Assembly (NCBI RefSeq): GCF_030687535.1
Contig: NZ_CP117437.1
Location: forward strand, 5,949,501 to 6,013,500
DNA: 64,000 nucleotides
From: Pseudomonas sp. FP2335
GTDB taxonomy: Bacteria; Pseudomonadota; Gammaproteobacteria; Pseudomonadales; Pseudomonadaceae
Reading direction: 5' to 3'
The translations under genes and the position numbers were made by a program. Under the pieces are notes generated by a model, which saw nothing but the letters and a program-made list of their open reading frames with translations, had not been told where the DNA came from and ran no database searches. This document shows, piece by piece, positions 1 through 9,900 of the stretch. The stretch's first letter is position 1. Each line of letters opens with the position of its first letter.

Positions 1-547
1 AGACTTCGCCGGTGAACGGCACGAAGCCTTCCAGCAGGCAGGCGACGCTGCCCAGTTCGGCGAAGGTGTCGACCACATCAGCGGCGGTGCGCAGGACTTT
101 CTGGCCCTTGCCGTCGTAACCCAGGGTGCGGGTTTTCAGCACGGCCGGCAGGCCGATGCTGGCGACGGCGGCGTCCAGGTCCGCCTGGGACTGGATGTCG
201 GCGAAGGCCGGGGTCGGAATGCCCAGGTCCTTGAACATGCTTTTCTCGAACCAGCGGTCGCGAGCGATGCGCAAGGCTTCGGCGCTCGGGTACACCGGCA
301 CGAACTGCGACAGGAAGGCCACGGTCTCGGCCGGGACGCTTTCGAACTCGAAGGTCACCAGGTCGACTTCGTCGGCCAGTTGACGCAGGTGGTCCGGGTC
401 GCTGTAGTCAGCGCGCAGGTGTTCACCCAGGGCCGCCGCACAAGCGTCCGGCGCCGGGTCCAGGAAAGCGAAGTTCATCCCCAGCGGGGTTCCCGCCAGG
501 GCCAGCATGCGACCCAGTTGGCCGCCACCGATTACACCGATTTTCAT
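1..547 (-). CDS. purK: 5-(carboxyamino)imidazole ribonucleotide synthase PurK (partial, N-terminal part)
   Basis: PurK uses ATP and bicarbonate to carboxylate AIR to N5-CAIR in purine biosynthesis, in the cytoplasm. Reading the minus strand from the ATG at 547 gives about 182 residues beginning MKIGVIGGGQLGRMLA, the typical glycine-rich start of the PurK pre-ATP-grasp domain, followed by FLDPAPDACAAA and KTRTLGYDGKGQ, the beginning of the ATP-grasp domain. The gene runs off the window at position 1, so roughly half of the usual ~360-residue protein is missing here. It starts 11 bp after the purE stop codon, so purE and purK form an operon that performs consecutive steps. Confidence 0.96.
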   Translation of the reverse strand, partial: MKIGVIGGGQLGRMLALAGTPLGMNFAFLDPAPDACAAALGEHLRADYSDPDHLRQLADEVDLVTFEFESVPAETVAFLSQFVPVYPSAEALRIARDRWFEKSMFKDLGIPTPAFADIQSQADLDAAVASIGLPAVLKTRTLGYDGKGQKVLRTAADVVDTFAELGSVACLLEGFVPFTGEV

Positions 548-558
548 CGTCAACAACC

Positions 559-1050
559 TCAGGCGATGCGTGGGTCTGGATTGTCCAGCACGCTGTCTGT
601 CTGCTCAGCACGGAATTTTTTCAGCACCGCGTGGAACTGCGGGTGCTTGGCGCCCAGGATGCTGGCGGACAGCAACGCGGCGTTGATCGCGCCGGCCTTG
701 CCGATCGCCAGGGTCGCCACCGGGATGCCGGCCGGCATCTGCACGATGGACAACAGCGAATCCACGCCCGAGAGCATCGCCGACTGCACCGGCACGCCAA
801 GGACCGGCAGGTGGGTCTTGGCCGCACACATGCCTGGCAGGTGCGCTGCACCGCCGGCACCGGCGATGATCACCTCGATGCCACGGGATTCTGCTTCATC
901 GGCATACTGGAACAGCAAATCCGGGGTGCGGTGGGCAGAGACCACTTTCACCTCATACGGAATGCCGAGTTTTTCCAGCATATCGGCGGTGTGGCTAAGG
1001 GTGGACCAATCGGACTTGGAGCCCATGATCACGCCAACCAATGCACTCAT
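559..1050 (-). CDS. purE: N5-carboxyaminoimidazole ribonucleotide mutase PurE
   Basis: PurE is a class I mutase that moves the carboxyl group of N5-CAIR to give CAIR, the step after PurK. The 163-residue length is normal. Visible motifs are [10 protein letters not shown] near residues 6-15, VSAHRTPD near 38-45 with the catalytic histidine, and [12 protein letters not shown] near 65-77, all PurE hallmarks. The ATG at 1050 is preceded by a purine-rich GAGAGAAGAGG stretch on the minus strand. purK follows 11 bp downstream. An intrinsic-terminator-like hairpin lies about 40 bp upstream of the start codon (see the separate entry). Confidence 0.98.
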   Translation of the reverse strand: MSALVGVIMGSKSDWSTLSHTADMLEKLGIPYEVKVVSAHRTPDLLFQYADEAESRGIEVIIAGAGGAAHLPGMCAAKTHLPVLGVPVQSAMLSGVDSLLSIVQMPAGIPVATLAIGKAGAINAALLSASILGAKHPQFHAVLKKFRAEQTDSVLDNPDPRIA

Positions 1051-1088
1051 CGTCGTGCCTCTTCTCTCTGGGCGCCCGCAGGCGCGTC

Positions 1089-1126
1089 AAAAAACAACAA
1101 GCCACGCGGGAAATCCGGCGTGGCTT
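1089..1126 (-). terminator. Intrinsic terminator (or attenuator) upstream of purE
   Basis: On the minus strand a 9-bp perfect stem (AAGCCACGC with GCGTGGCTT, arms 1118-1126 and 1099-1107) is followed by GTTG and then TTTTTT. It lies between the LysR gene, transcribed in the same direction, and purE. It may end the LysR transcript. Since only about 38 bp remain to the purE start codon, it may instead sit inside the purE leader and act as an attenuator. Function is inferred. Confidence 0.6.
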
Positions 1127-1290
1127 GGTGTGCGAATTAAGGCCGGTTGGACCGGCCGAAGGCCGCGCAGTATACCGTAATAATCCAGATAAACAGCCCC
1201 TTGGATGACCATCTGTCTAGCGGGGCAAAGCGGCGGTTTTATTGACTTTCAGGTCAGCGAAAACAACACACATTCCCCATGGGAACTGGG

Positions 1291-1370
1291 TCAATGTGGG
1301 AGCTGGCTTGCCTGCGATAGCAATGGTGAATTCACTACAGCTATCGCAGGCAAGCCAGCTCCCACATTGA
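1291..1370. repeat. REP-type inverted repeat
   Basis: Two perfectly complementary 30-bp arms (1291-1320 and 1341-1370) are separated by a 20-bp spacer. The arms contain the GTGGGAGCTGGCTTGC core seen in Pseudomonas extragenic palindromes. The element lies just downstream of the LysR gene. The rest of the 332-bp purE-LysR gap holds only the terminator above and the purE promoter region; no gene is seen there. Confidence 0.85.
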
Positions 1371-1382
1371 TCTTCAGCGCAC

Positions 1383-2291
1383 TCAAGCGCCCTGCGCCGC
1401 CCCACCTTCCAACTTGCGCCACAACAACCGCACGTTGGCCTTGCGCACCAACGCGCAGCGATACAGGCGAATCTCCAACGGCACATGCCATTGCGGGCCG
1501 CCGCACACCACCAATTCACCACGCGCCAATTCCGCCCGCACGCTCAACTGCGGCACCCAGGCGATACCCAAGCCTTCCAGGGCCATGCTTTTAAGACTGT
1601 CGGCCATGGCGGTTTCATACACGGTGGTAAAGCGCAGCGCACGTTGGCGCAATAGCAAGTGAACGGATCGGCCAAGAAACGCACCGGCGCTGTAGGCCAG
1701 GAGCGGCACGCTGCCCTCACCTTCCAGGTCGAACAACGGCTTGCCATCGGCATCGGCCGCGCACACCGGGAGCATTTCGGTGTTGCCCAGGTGCAGCGAG
1801 GGGAAAATTTCGGCGTCCATTTGCATCGCCGCGTCCGGGTCGTAGAACGCCAGCATCAGGTCGCAGCCACCCTCGCGCAGGGCGTGCACGGCATCGCCGA
1901 CGTTGGTAGCCACCAACCGCGTGGCGATGTTCAGGCCTTCGTTGCGCAATTGCGCGATCCAGCGCGGGAAGAACCCCAGCGCCAGGGAGTGGGCCGCCGC
2001 CACTTGCATGACTTCGCCCTGCCCGCCCTCAAGATGGTGCAAGTGGCGCAGCACTTCACCGAGCTGTTCGACCACGGTGCGCGCAGTCACCAGGAACAAC
2101 TGCCCCGCCGCCGTCAGCTCCACCGGCGTGCGCGAGCGATTGACCAGAGTCAGGCCCAGCGCCGCCTCCAGGCTGCGGATGCGACGACTGAACGCCGGCT
2201 GGGTGACAAAGCGCCGCTCCGCCGCCTGGGAAAAGCTGCGAGTGGCCGCCAGGGCGCTGAAGTCTTCCAGCCATTTGCTCTCAAGGTTCAT
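1383..2291 (-). CDS. LysR-family transcriptional regulator (HypT/YjiE-like)
   Basis: This 302-residue protein has the N-terminal winged helix-turn-helix of LysR regulators (SFSQAAERRFVTQPAFSRRI, near residues 20-39) and a C-terminal effector-binding domain. The opening (ESKWLEDFSALA) and the phrases AAAHSLALGFFP and GLGIAWVPQ closely resemble E. coli HypT (YjiE), a hypochlorite-responsive regulator; this similarity is from memory and is subfamily-level only. The ATG at 2291 has GGGAG six bases upstream and is preferred over an adjacent GTG at 2294. The gene diverges from aspA, so control of aspA or of itself is plausible but not shown. Confidence 0.88.
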   Translation of the reverse strand: MNLESKWLEDFSALAATRSFSQAAERRFVTQPAFSRRIRSLEAALGLTLVNRSRTPVELTAAGQLFLVTARTVVEQLGEVLRHLHHLEGGQGEVMQVAAAHSLALGFFPRWIAQLRNEGLNIATRLVATNVGDAVHALREGGCDLMLAFYDPDAAMQMDAEIFPSLHLGNTEMLPVCAADADGKPLFDLEGEGSVPLLAYSAGAFLGRSVHLLLRQRALRFTTVYETAMADSLKSMALEGLGIAWVPQLSVRAELARGELVVCGGPQWHVPLEIRLYRCALVRKANVRLLWRKLEGGAAQGA

Positions 2292-2310
2292 CACTTACTC
2301 CCACGGGTAC

Positions 2311-2386
2311 GCACCATTTTGGTACACACGCCCGCCATGATAGCCGGGTCACACCTGCATTATGCCGTTTATGCATAGCCCAGTGC
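2311..2386. promoter_or_regulatory. Divergent LysR-aspA promoter/operator region with inverted repeats
   Basis: The gap between the LysR gene and aspA contains the dyads GGTACGCACC-ATTTT-GGTAC and TGCATTATGCCGTTTATGCA. Such imperfect dyads with AT-rich centres suit LysR-type operators (T-N11-A). The assignment is inference from position and symmetry. Confidence 0.3.
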
Positions 2387-2473
2387 TGAACAGCATTGGC
2401 CCAAAAACACACACAAGCCTAGCATTCACAGCGTTCCGGCCAGTTCCGGGTCCATATCGAGATGATTTCCGTC

Positions 2474-3898
<1,425 letters not shown>

Positions 3899-3952
3899 GC
3901 GTTTGTTGCACCGCTCACCAGGTTGAGGGACTAGACACCTCTCACCTTTTGA

Positions 3953-3987
3953 GGGCCTGAAGGCTCGTTCTTCAGGCCCTTTTTTTT
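3953..3987 (+). terminator. Rho-independent terminator of aspA
   Basis: A 10-bp perfect stem (GGGCCTGAAG, 3953-3962; CTTCAGGCCC, 3970-3979) with a 7-base loop is followed by eight T residues. It lies 55 bp after the aspA stop. The remaining ~300 bp up to 4290 hold no gene that I can support; this stretch must contain the promoter and leader of the symporter gene. Confidence 0.92.
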
Positions 3988-4290
3988 GCCTCAAGGTTGT
4001 GAAATGACGCCCATAAAAACTCCAATATCGCCCTGTAAGCCCACCGCCCCTGCAACAGCTTGGCTGAAACCTTTAATCAGCCCAGGCAGACGGATCACGT
4101 TCGCCTAGGTATAGTGCCGCCCCTCTCGCGTCTGCGGCCGTCGGTAACGAGGCCCTGAACACAGCGCGAAACCGCATGAATAACAACCCGCAAAAGGATT
4201 GGGGTCGAACTGTCGCGCACTGCCTGGTGCCAAGCGACGGCGTCGAACCGTCCTGCGTTTGCCATTAGAAAAATCAGCGAGGAACACTCC

Positions 4291-5736
4291 ATGCTCGAAG
4301 TCATCAACGACTTCCTCTCAGGGAAAGTACTGATCGTGCTCATTGTCGGGCTCGGCGGTTATTTCACGATCCGCTCGCGTTTCGTACAACTGCGTCACTT
4401 TTTCCACATGTTCTCGGTGTTTAAAGACAGCCTGAAGAACAGCTCCGACCAACTCAGCTCGTTCCAGGCGCTGATGCTCAGCCTGGCCGGCCGCGTGGGT
4501 GCCGGCAACATTGCCGGTGTCGGCATTGCGGTGACCCTGGGTGGCCCGGGGGCGGTGTTCTGGATGTGGGTCACCGCATTGGTGGGCATGTCTTCGAGCT
4601 TTATCGAATGTTCCCTCGGCCAGTTGTACAAGCGCACCGACGCAGAAGGCACCTACCGTGGCGGCCCGGCGTATTACATCCAGCACGGCCTGCAGAAGCG
4701 CTGGTTGGGCATGGTCATGGCGTTCCTGCTGCTGGTGACCTTCGGCTTTGCCTTCAACGGCCTGCAAGCCCACGCCGTGACCCACTCGCTGAACAACGCC
4801 TTCGGCCTCGACACCACCTACACCGGCCTGGCCCTGGCGGCCTTGTTGGGCCTGGTGTTCATCGGCGGGATCAAGCGCATCGCCTCGATCGCCGACCTGC
4901 TGGTGCCGGTCAAGACCCTGGTCTACATCGCCGTGACCCTGTACGTGATCGTGCTGCAGTTCGACCACGTACCGGCCATGCTGATGACCATCGTCAAGAG
5001 CGCCTTCGGTCTGGACCAAGCCTTCGGTGGCCTGGTCGGCAGCGCGATCATCATGGGTGTGAAGCGCGGCGTGTTCGCCAACGAAGCCGGTCTGGGCAGT
5101 GCGCCGAACGTGGCAGCCGTGGCCTCTGTAGAGCACCCGATTGCCCAGGGCGTGGTCCAGGCATTCAGTGTGTTCCTCGATACCTTCGTGATCTGCACCT
5201 GCACCGCCTTGCTGATCCTGCTCTCCGGTTTCTACACCCCGGGCTTTGAAGGCGACGGCATTGCCCTGACCCAGAACTCCCTGGCTGCCGTGGTCGGTGA
5301 CTGGGGCCGCATGTTCATCTCCGTGGCCCTGGCGTTGTTCGTGTTCACCTCGATCATGTACAACTACTATCTGGGCGAGAGCAACCTGCGCTTTTTGGTG
5401 GGCAACAACCGCAAGGTACTGATGGGCTATCGCGCTCTGGTGCTGGTGCTGATCTTCTGGGGCTCCATCGAGAACCTGAGCACCGTGTTCGCGTTTGCCG
5501 ACATCACCATGACCATGCTCGCCTTCGTCAACCTGTTCGCGCTGGCGTTCCTGTTCAAGATCGCCATGCGTATCCTGAACGACTACGACAACCAGCGCGC
5601 GGCAGGCATCAAGACCCCGGTGTTCGACTCCAGCCAGTTCCCTGACCTGGACCTGGACCGCAGCGCCTGGCCGGCCAACCCGGTAAAACCCGAGGCCGCT
5701 CCATCGGCTGAACTGAACGCCCAAGCCCAGCGCTGA
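4291..5736 (+). CDS. Alanine/glycine:cation symporter family protein (AgcS/AlsT)
   Basis: This 481-residue inner-membrane protein belongs to the alanine-or-glycine:cation symporter family, which imports small amino acids with Na+ or H+. It shows about ten hydrophobic segments and the conserved stretches GRVGAGNIAGVGIAVTLGGP (near residues 69-88) and RGVFANEAGLGSAPN (near 258-272). The start at 4291 has GAGGAA seven bases upstream. The last ~40 residues are hydrophilic and proline/alanine-rich, a cytoplasmic tail. A terminator follows and then asparaginase. The substrate cannot be read from sequence; alanine, glycine or glutamine are the family options. Confidence 0.93.
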   Translation: MLEVINDFLSGKVLIVLIVGLGGYFTIRSRFVQLRHFFHMFSVFKDSLKNSSDQLSSFQALMLSLAGRVGAGNIAGVGIAVTLGGPGAVFWMWVTALVGMSSSFIECSLGQLYKRTDAEGTYRGGPAYYIQHGLQKRWLGMVMAFLLLVTFGFAFNGLQAHAVTHSLNNAFGLDTTYTGLALAALLGLVFIGGIKRIASIADLLVPVKTLVYIAVTLYVIVLQFDHVPAMLMTIVKSAFGLDQAFGGLVGSAIIMGVKRGVFANEAGLGSAPNVAAVASVEHPIAQGVVQAFSVFLDTFVICTCTALLILLSGFYTPGFEGDGIALTQNSLAAVVGDWGRMFISVALALFVFTSIMYNYYLGESNLRFLVGNNRKVLMGYRALVLVLIFWGSIENLSTVFAFADITMTMLAFVNLFALAFLFKIAMRILNDYDNQRAAGIKTPVFDSSQFPDLDLDRSAWPANPVKPEAAPSAELNAQAQR

Positions 5737-5751
5737 GCGTAGAGAGATGAC

Positions 5752-5795
5752 ACGCCGTACGACCTTGGGCATGCTCGGGGCCGTGCGGCGTTTTT
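5752..5795 (+). terminator. Rho-independent terminator after the symporter gene
   Basis: ACGCCGTACG (5752-5761) pairs with CGTGCGGCGT (5782-5791) with one G-U pair and a 20-base loop; a run of five T ends it. Only 18 bp separate it from the asparaginase start, so it may attenuate rather than fully end transcription into ansA. Confidence 0.75.
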
Positions 5796-5813
5796 CGTTC
5801 AGGAGATTTTTCG

Positions 5814-6791
5814 ATGCAACCAGCTAACAACGTCATGGTGCTCTATACCGGCGGCACCATCGGCATGCAGGCCAGTGCCAACGGCCTGGCCCCCGCTTCC
5901 GGCTTCGAAGCGCGCATGCGCGAACAGCTCGCCAACCAGCCTGTGCCCGCCTGGCGCTTCGAGGAAATGGCCCCGCTGATCGACAGCGCCAATATGACCC
6001 CCGCCTACTGGCAGCGCCTGCGCACCGCGGTGATCGATGCCGTGGACCAGGGCTGCGACGGCGTGCTGATCCTGCATGGCACCGACACCCTGGCCTACAG
6101 CGCAGCGGCCATGGCTTTCCAACTGCTGGGCCTGCCGGTGCCGGTGGTGTTCACCGGTTCCATGTTGCCCGCCGGCGTACCCGACAGTGATGCCTGGGAA
6201 AACGTCAGCGGCGCGCTGCAAGCGCTGGGCGCGGGCGTGGTGCCGGGCGTGCACCTGCACTTTCACGGCGCGATGATGGCGCCGACCCGCTGTGCGAAAA
6301 TCCGCAGCTTCGGCCGCAACCCTTTCGCGGCGTTGAACCGTCAAGGCGGCGTGGCGCATGCCGAGTCCATTCCCCAAGCCCTTGGCTATCGCCAGCCCAA
6401 AGCCCTGGCCAACGTCGGCGTGCTGCCGTTGGTACCGGGTATCGGTGCAGCCCAGTTGGACGCGATCATTGCCAGCGGCATCCAGGCGCTGATCCTGGAA
6501 TGCTTCGGCAGCGGCACCGGCCCCAGTGACAACCCAGCGTTTCTGGCCAGCCTCCAGCGCGCGCAAGAACAGGCCATTGTGGTGGTCGCCATCACCCAAT
6601 GCCATGAAGGCGGCGTGGAGCTGGATGTGTACGAGGCCGGTAGCCGCCTGCGCGGCGTCGGCGTGCTGTCGGGCGGTGGCATGACCCGCGAAGCCGCATT
6701 CGGCAAGCTCAACGCGCTGCTCGGCGCCGGGATCGACATCCCGCAAATCCGCCGCCTGGTGGAACTGGACCTGTGCGGCGAGCTGCGCTGA
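5814..6791 (+). CDS. ansA: Type I (cytoplasmic-type) L-asparaginase
   Basis: This enzyme hydrolyses L-asparagine to aspartate and ammonia. The 325-residue protein has both catalytic threonine motifs: TGGTIG near residues 12-17 and HGTDTLAYSA near 88-97. There is no signal peptide, so it is the cytoplasmic type. An AGGAGA ribosome-binding site precedes the ATG at 5814. The product aspartate can be used by the aspartase encoded upstream. A terminator-like hairpin follows the stop codon. Confidence 0.94.
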   Translation: MQPANNVMVLYTGGTIGMQASANGLAPASGFEARMREQLANQPVPAWRFEEMAPLIDSANMTPAYWQRLRTAVIDAVDQGCDGVLILHGTDTLAYSAAAMAFQLLGLPVPVVFTGSMLPAGVPDSDAWENVSGALQALGAGVVPGVHLHFHGAMMAPTRCAKIRSFGRNPFAALNRQGGVAHAESIPQALGYRQPKALANVGVLPLVPGIGAAQLDAIIASGIQALILECFGSGTGPSDNPAFLASLQRAQEQAIVVVAITQCHEGGVELDVYEAGSRLRGVGVLSGGGMTREAAFGKLNALLGAGIDIPQIRRLVELDLCGELR

Positions 6792-6841
6792 GCCACAGTC
6801 TAAGTAAGCACCACCGTTCCTGGCTGCACGCTTCCTAGCAT

Positions 6842-6883
6842 GGCAACACCCCGGCTTTCTTCTGGGGTCGTTGCCATTCTTTT
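6842..6883 (+). terminator. Terminator after ansA
   Basis: GGCAAC plus CCCC pair with GGGG plus GTTGCC across a short loop, with a small bulge, followed by ATTCTTTTG. It sits between the ansA stop and the next start codon. Confidence 0.65.
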
Positions 6884-6900
6884 GCCTGCCAGGACGCACC

Positions 6901-9900
6901 ATGACCACACCTCTTTCAACGTACTCCCATCAAAACCTCACCGACACGCTGGTCACGCAAATGTCCACCGGCCCGGCGTTTCGTGAAGTCGCCGCCACAT
7001 TGCTGCGTGAGCAACTGCAAGAGCTGTATCCGGACCTAGACCTCGACCCGAACGTGACCATGGTGGGTACCCCAATCTGGGGTATTGAAGAGGGTCATGT
7101 CGTACCCATCGACCGCCATTACAAAGCGCTCACCGATGTCCTCGCCGTCCAGGCGGTGCTGGCCGTGCCTGCGCTGTATATCGAAGGCGAGCACTTTCTG
7201 ACCCAACTGCCGATCGTTGAACCGGCAGTGCATTTGCCGGTGCGGATCCTCGACATCGCCCGCCTGATCAATACGCTGGCACCCGTGATGTTGCGTGGTT
7301 ATCAACAGGCTCAGACGGAGTACTGGAACGCGTCCGAGGCTGACAGCGGCCCGCGCTGGCACGCGCTGGCCGCGACGCTGCGCGATTTCTGGAACATAAC
7401 GCAGGCGCCCGGCTTGAGCGACGACGATTGCCAGATGGCACGCGAGCTGTATCGCACGCCGGACTTCGCCCAGCGCGGCCTCAATGACTCCCAGGCCGTC
7501 AGGGCCTACGTGATTGATATCGACAAAGTCGACGACGCAGGCAAGGCCACTCATCTGGAAGATCACTTGATCAGCGTGTTGATCGGCCGGAGAAATGGCC
7601 AAGAGGTGATCCTCACCCATTCCCTGCTTGGCGGCTTCAAGAAATACACCAGCCAGGAAAACCTGGGCGAAGACCTGCCGCACCTGTTGAGTACCGCACT
7701 GGGGCGCATCAAAGTGCAGTGGCGCCTGATAGAACCCGATGGCGATTTTTTCGACTACCTGGCCTGCACCTTTATCAGCCTCCAGATCACTGCCATTGGG
7801 GGCATCGACTTTTCCGGCCTGCGTGAGCCGGGCGCCTCCCAGCAACGCCTGGCCCAACCGCCAGCGCCTGATGTCACGCCCAGTGAGTCCGACATGCAGC
7901 AGTATGTAAACGCCCTTCCCGACTGGTTGACCGAGGCGTCGGCCTCAGACCAGGACGCCTTCTCGCGCCACCTCAAAGACCTCGCGACCCTGCACAGTTT
8001 GAGTCGCGGCAAGACCTATCAAGAGGGTATAAGCCCCCTCCAGCAATACACCCTGGACCAGCTTAACGCCGAGATGCTCAAGGACCATCCCGAGGCCTCA
8101 ACGCGGTGGCTGGGCAGCCTCGACATCGTCGTGCGCAGCCCAGTGTTCTGGGGCTTGTTCCCGGTGCCCGGGCAGATCGACACATCGATATTCAGCGTGA
8201 CCGAACTGGCGCTGCAAAACCTCATCGCCCTGCCTATGGGGGTCAAGACACTGCGCCAGCGTAGTCGGGAAAAACTGCCTGACTGGTTGACCGTCGACTA
8301 CCTGGAAAGCCTGATCAGCCGCGTGGACATCGGCAACACTTACCCGGCCCTGATCAAGGCAACACTGCTGGACGACCCGCTGGAGACCGCTCGCCGCCAG
8401 TTGCTCTACACCCAGCACTTGCGCATCCAACTGCCGATGCTGGCACTGCAATGCAAGATCCGTGGTGAGGGCGGGATCAATGAACTGGGTTATCGATACA
8501 TCAACGCATTGATGCAGGCTGTCCCCGCCGACCGCCAGGTGGATGGCCAGATGATCGTCATTCGCCCGCTGGCCTTTGTGCCGACCCGACGGCTGGACAC
8601 CACGCCGGATGTGGTCGCTAACATGTTCGTGATCGGCCCCCAGAACATGAGCGCCGGCCCTTGCTTGCTCTACCGGCCGCTGCTCGATAACCCACTGTCG
8701 CAATTCCCGTCGCCGAACAATTTGATCTACGCCTTGCAACAGTCGACGAGCCTGCGCGAATCGGTCTTGGCCTGGCTGCCCGATAACGCTCGGGATGACT
8801 ACGCCCAGTTCGTGTTTCCCGGTGATCTACCTTCACCTTGGGTGGCGATCACGTTCGTGGTGGACCCGGTCAAGGGGTGGGCAATGAGCGGGCCGATAAA
8901 ATTGAGCCAGAACACCATAGACGGCGATCTGTTCACCACGCTGTACAACGCCAACGCCAACGCACTGGTGAGCCTGGCCGACCGGCAATCGGTGTCCAAC
9001 GCCGAAGCCCGCTGGGCGACGTTCAAGCACATCGGTTGGGCGCTCTTCAACGCAGTCCTGCCGTTTCTCGGGCGCACCGTGGGCACGGCGGTCTGGATCT
9101 GGCAGATCATGGACCAAGTGCAACACGTCGAAGACACCCTGTCCCACCCCGAGCAAGAGTCGCCCTGGGTTGCCCTCGCCGACCTGCTGCTGAATATTGG
9201 CATGGCCATCACCTTGCACTGCGTCACCCACCGCTCGCCAGGCATCGCATCGAGAAACAATGCGTTTGCGCCGGTGCGCCCTCGGCCACCCGCCCAGCTA
9301 AAACCGGAGATAGTCAGCAAACTCGCAACCATCAGCTCCGATAACCTGGGCCCACACGACCGCCCTCTGCATATCAGTGGCGCAGTCAACCGCACGCCGG
9401 TGCGATTGGCCACCGTGCTGGACAGTTTCAAAGTGACCAAACCCGGCACCCTCGACGAGATCAACGACGAGGCAGGGCCTCACCAGCATCTGTATCGCAG
9501 TGGTGCGCACTGGTATGCCCCGGTGGGCGAGCGCTGGTTCCAGGTACTGGTGGATGAAAACGATACCGTCTTGATCGTCGACCCCGCCCGTCCCGAGCGC
9601 ACCGGTCCGCCGTTGGTCCACAACAGCAAGGGCCAGTGGTTTGTCGATACGCGTCTGCGCCTGCGAGGGGGTGGCCCCAAGGTCATCAACAGAAGGGCGC
9701 TAGCGCTCGCCAAAAAAAGGGCCAGCGAACTGCGCAACGAACTGGATGAATTTGAGCGTCGCAAAGCCACTGCACAAGAGGGATTGGAACGTGCTCGCCG
9801 TGAATACGACGAAGCCCCTGCACAATCGATCGAGACCTTGCGCAAAGCCTACATCCAGGCCCTGGAGAACCAGCGCACGGACTACGAGTCGGCACTTCAA

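Noticed and set aside
3988..4290. Glycine riboswitch ahead of the symporter gene
   Set aside because: The conserved aptamer core was not found on inspection, so no RNA feature is called.
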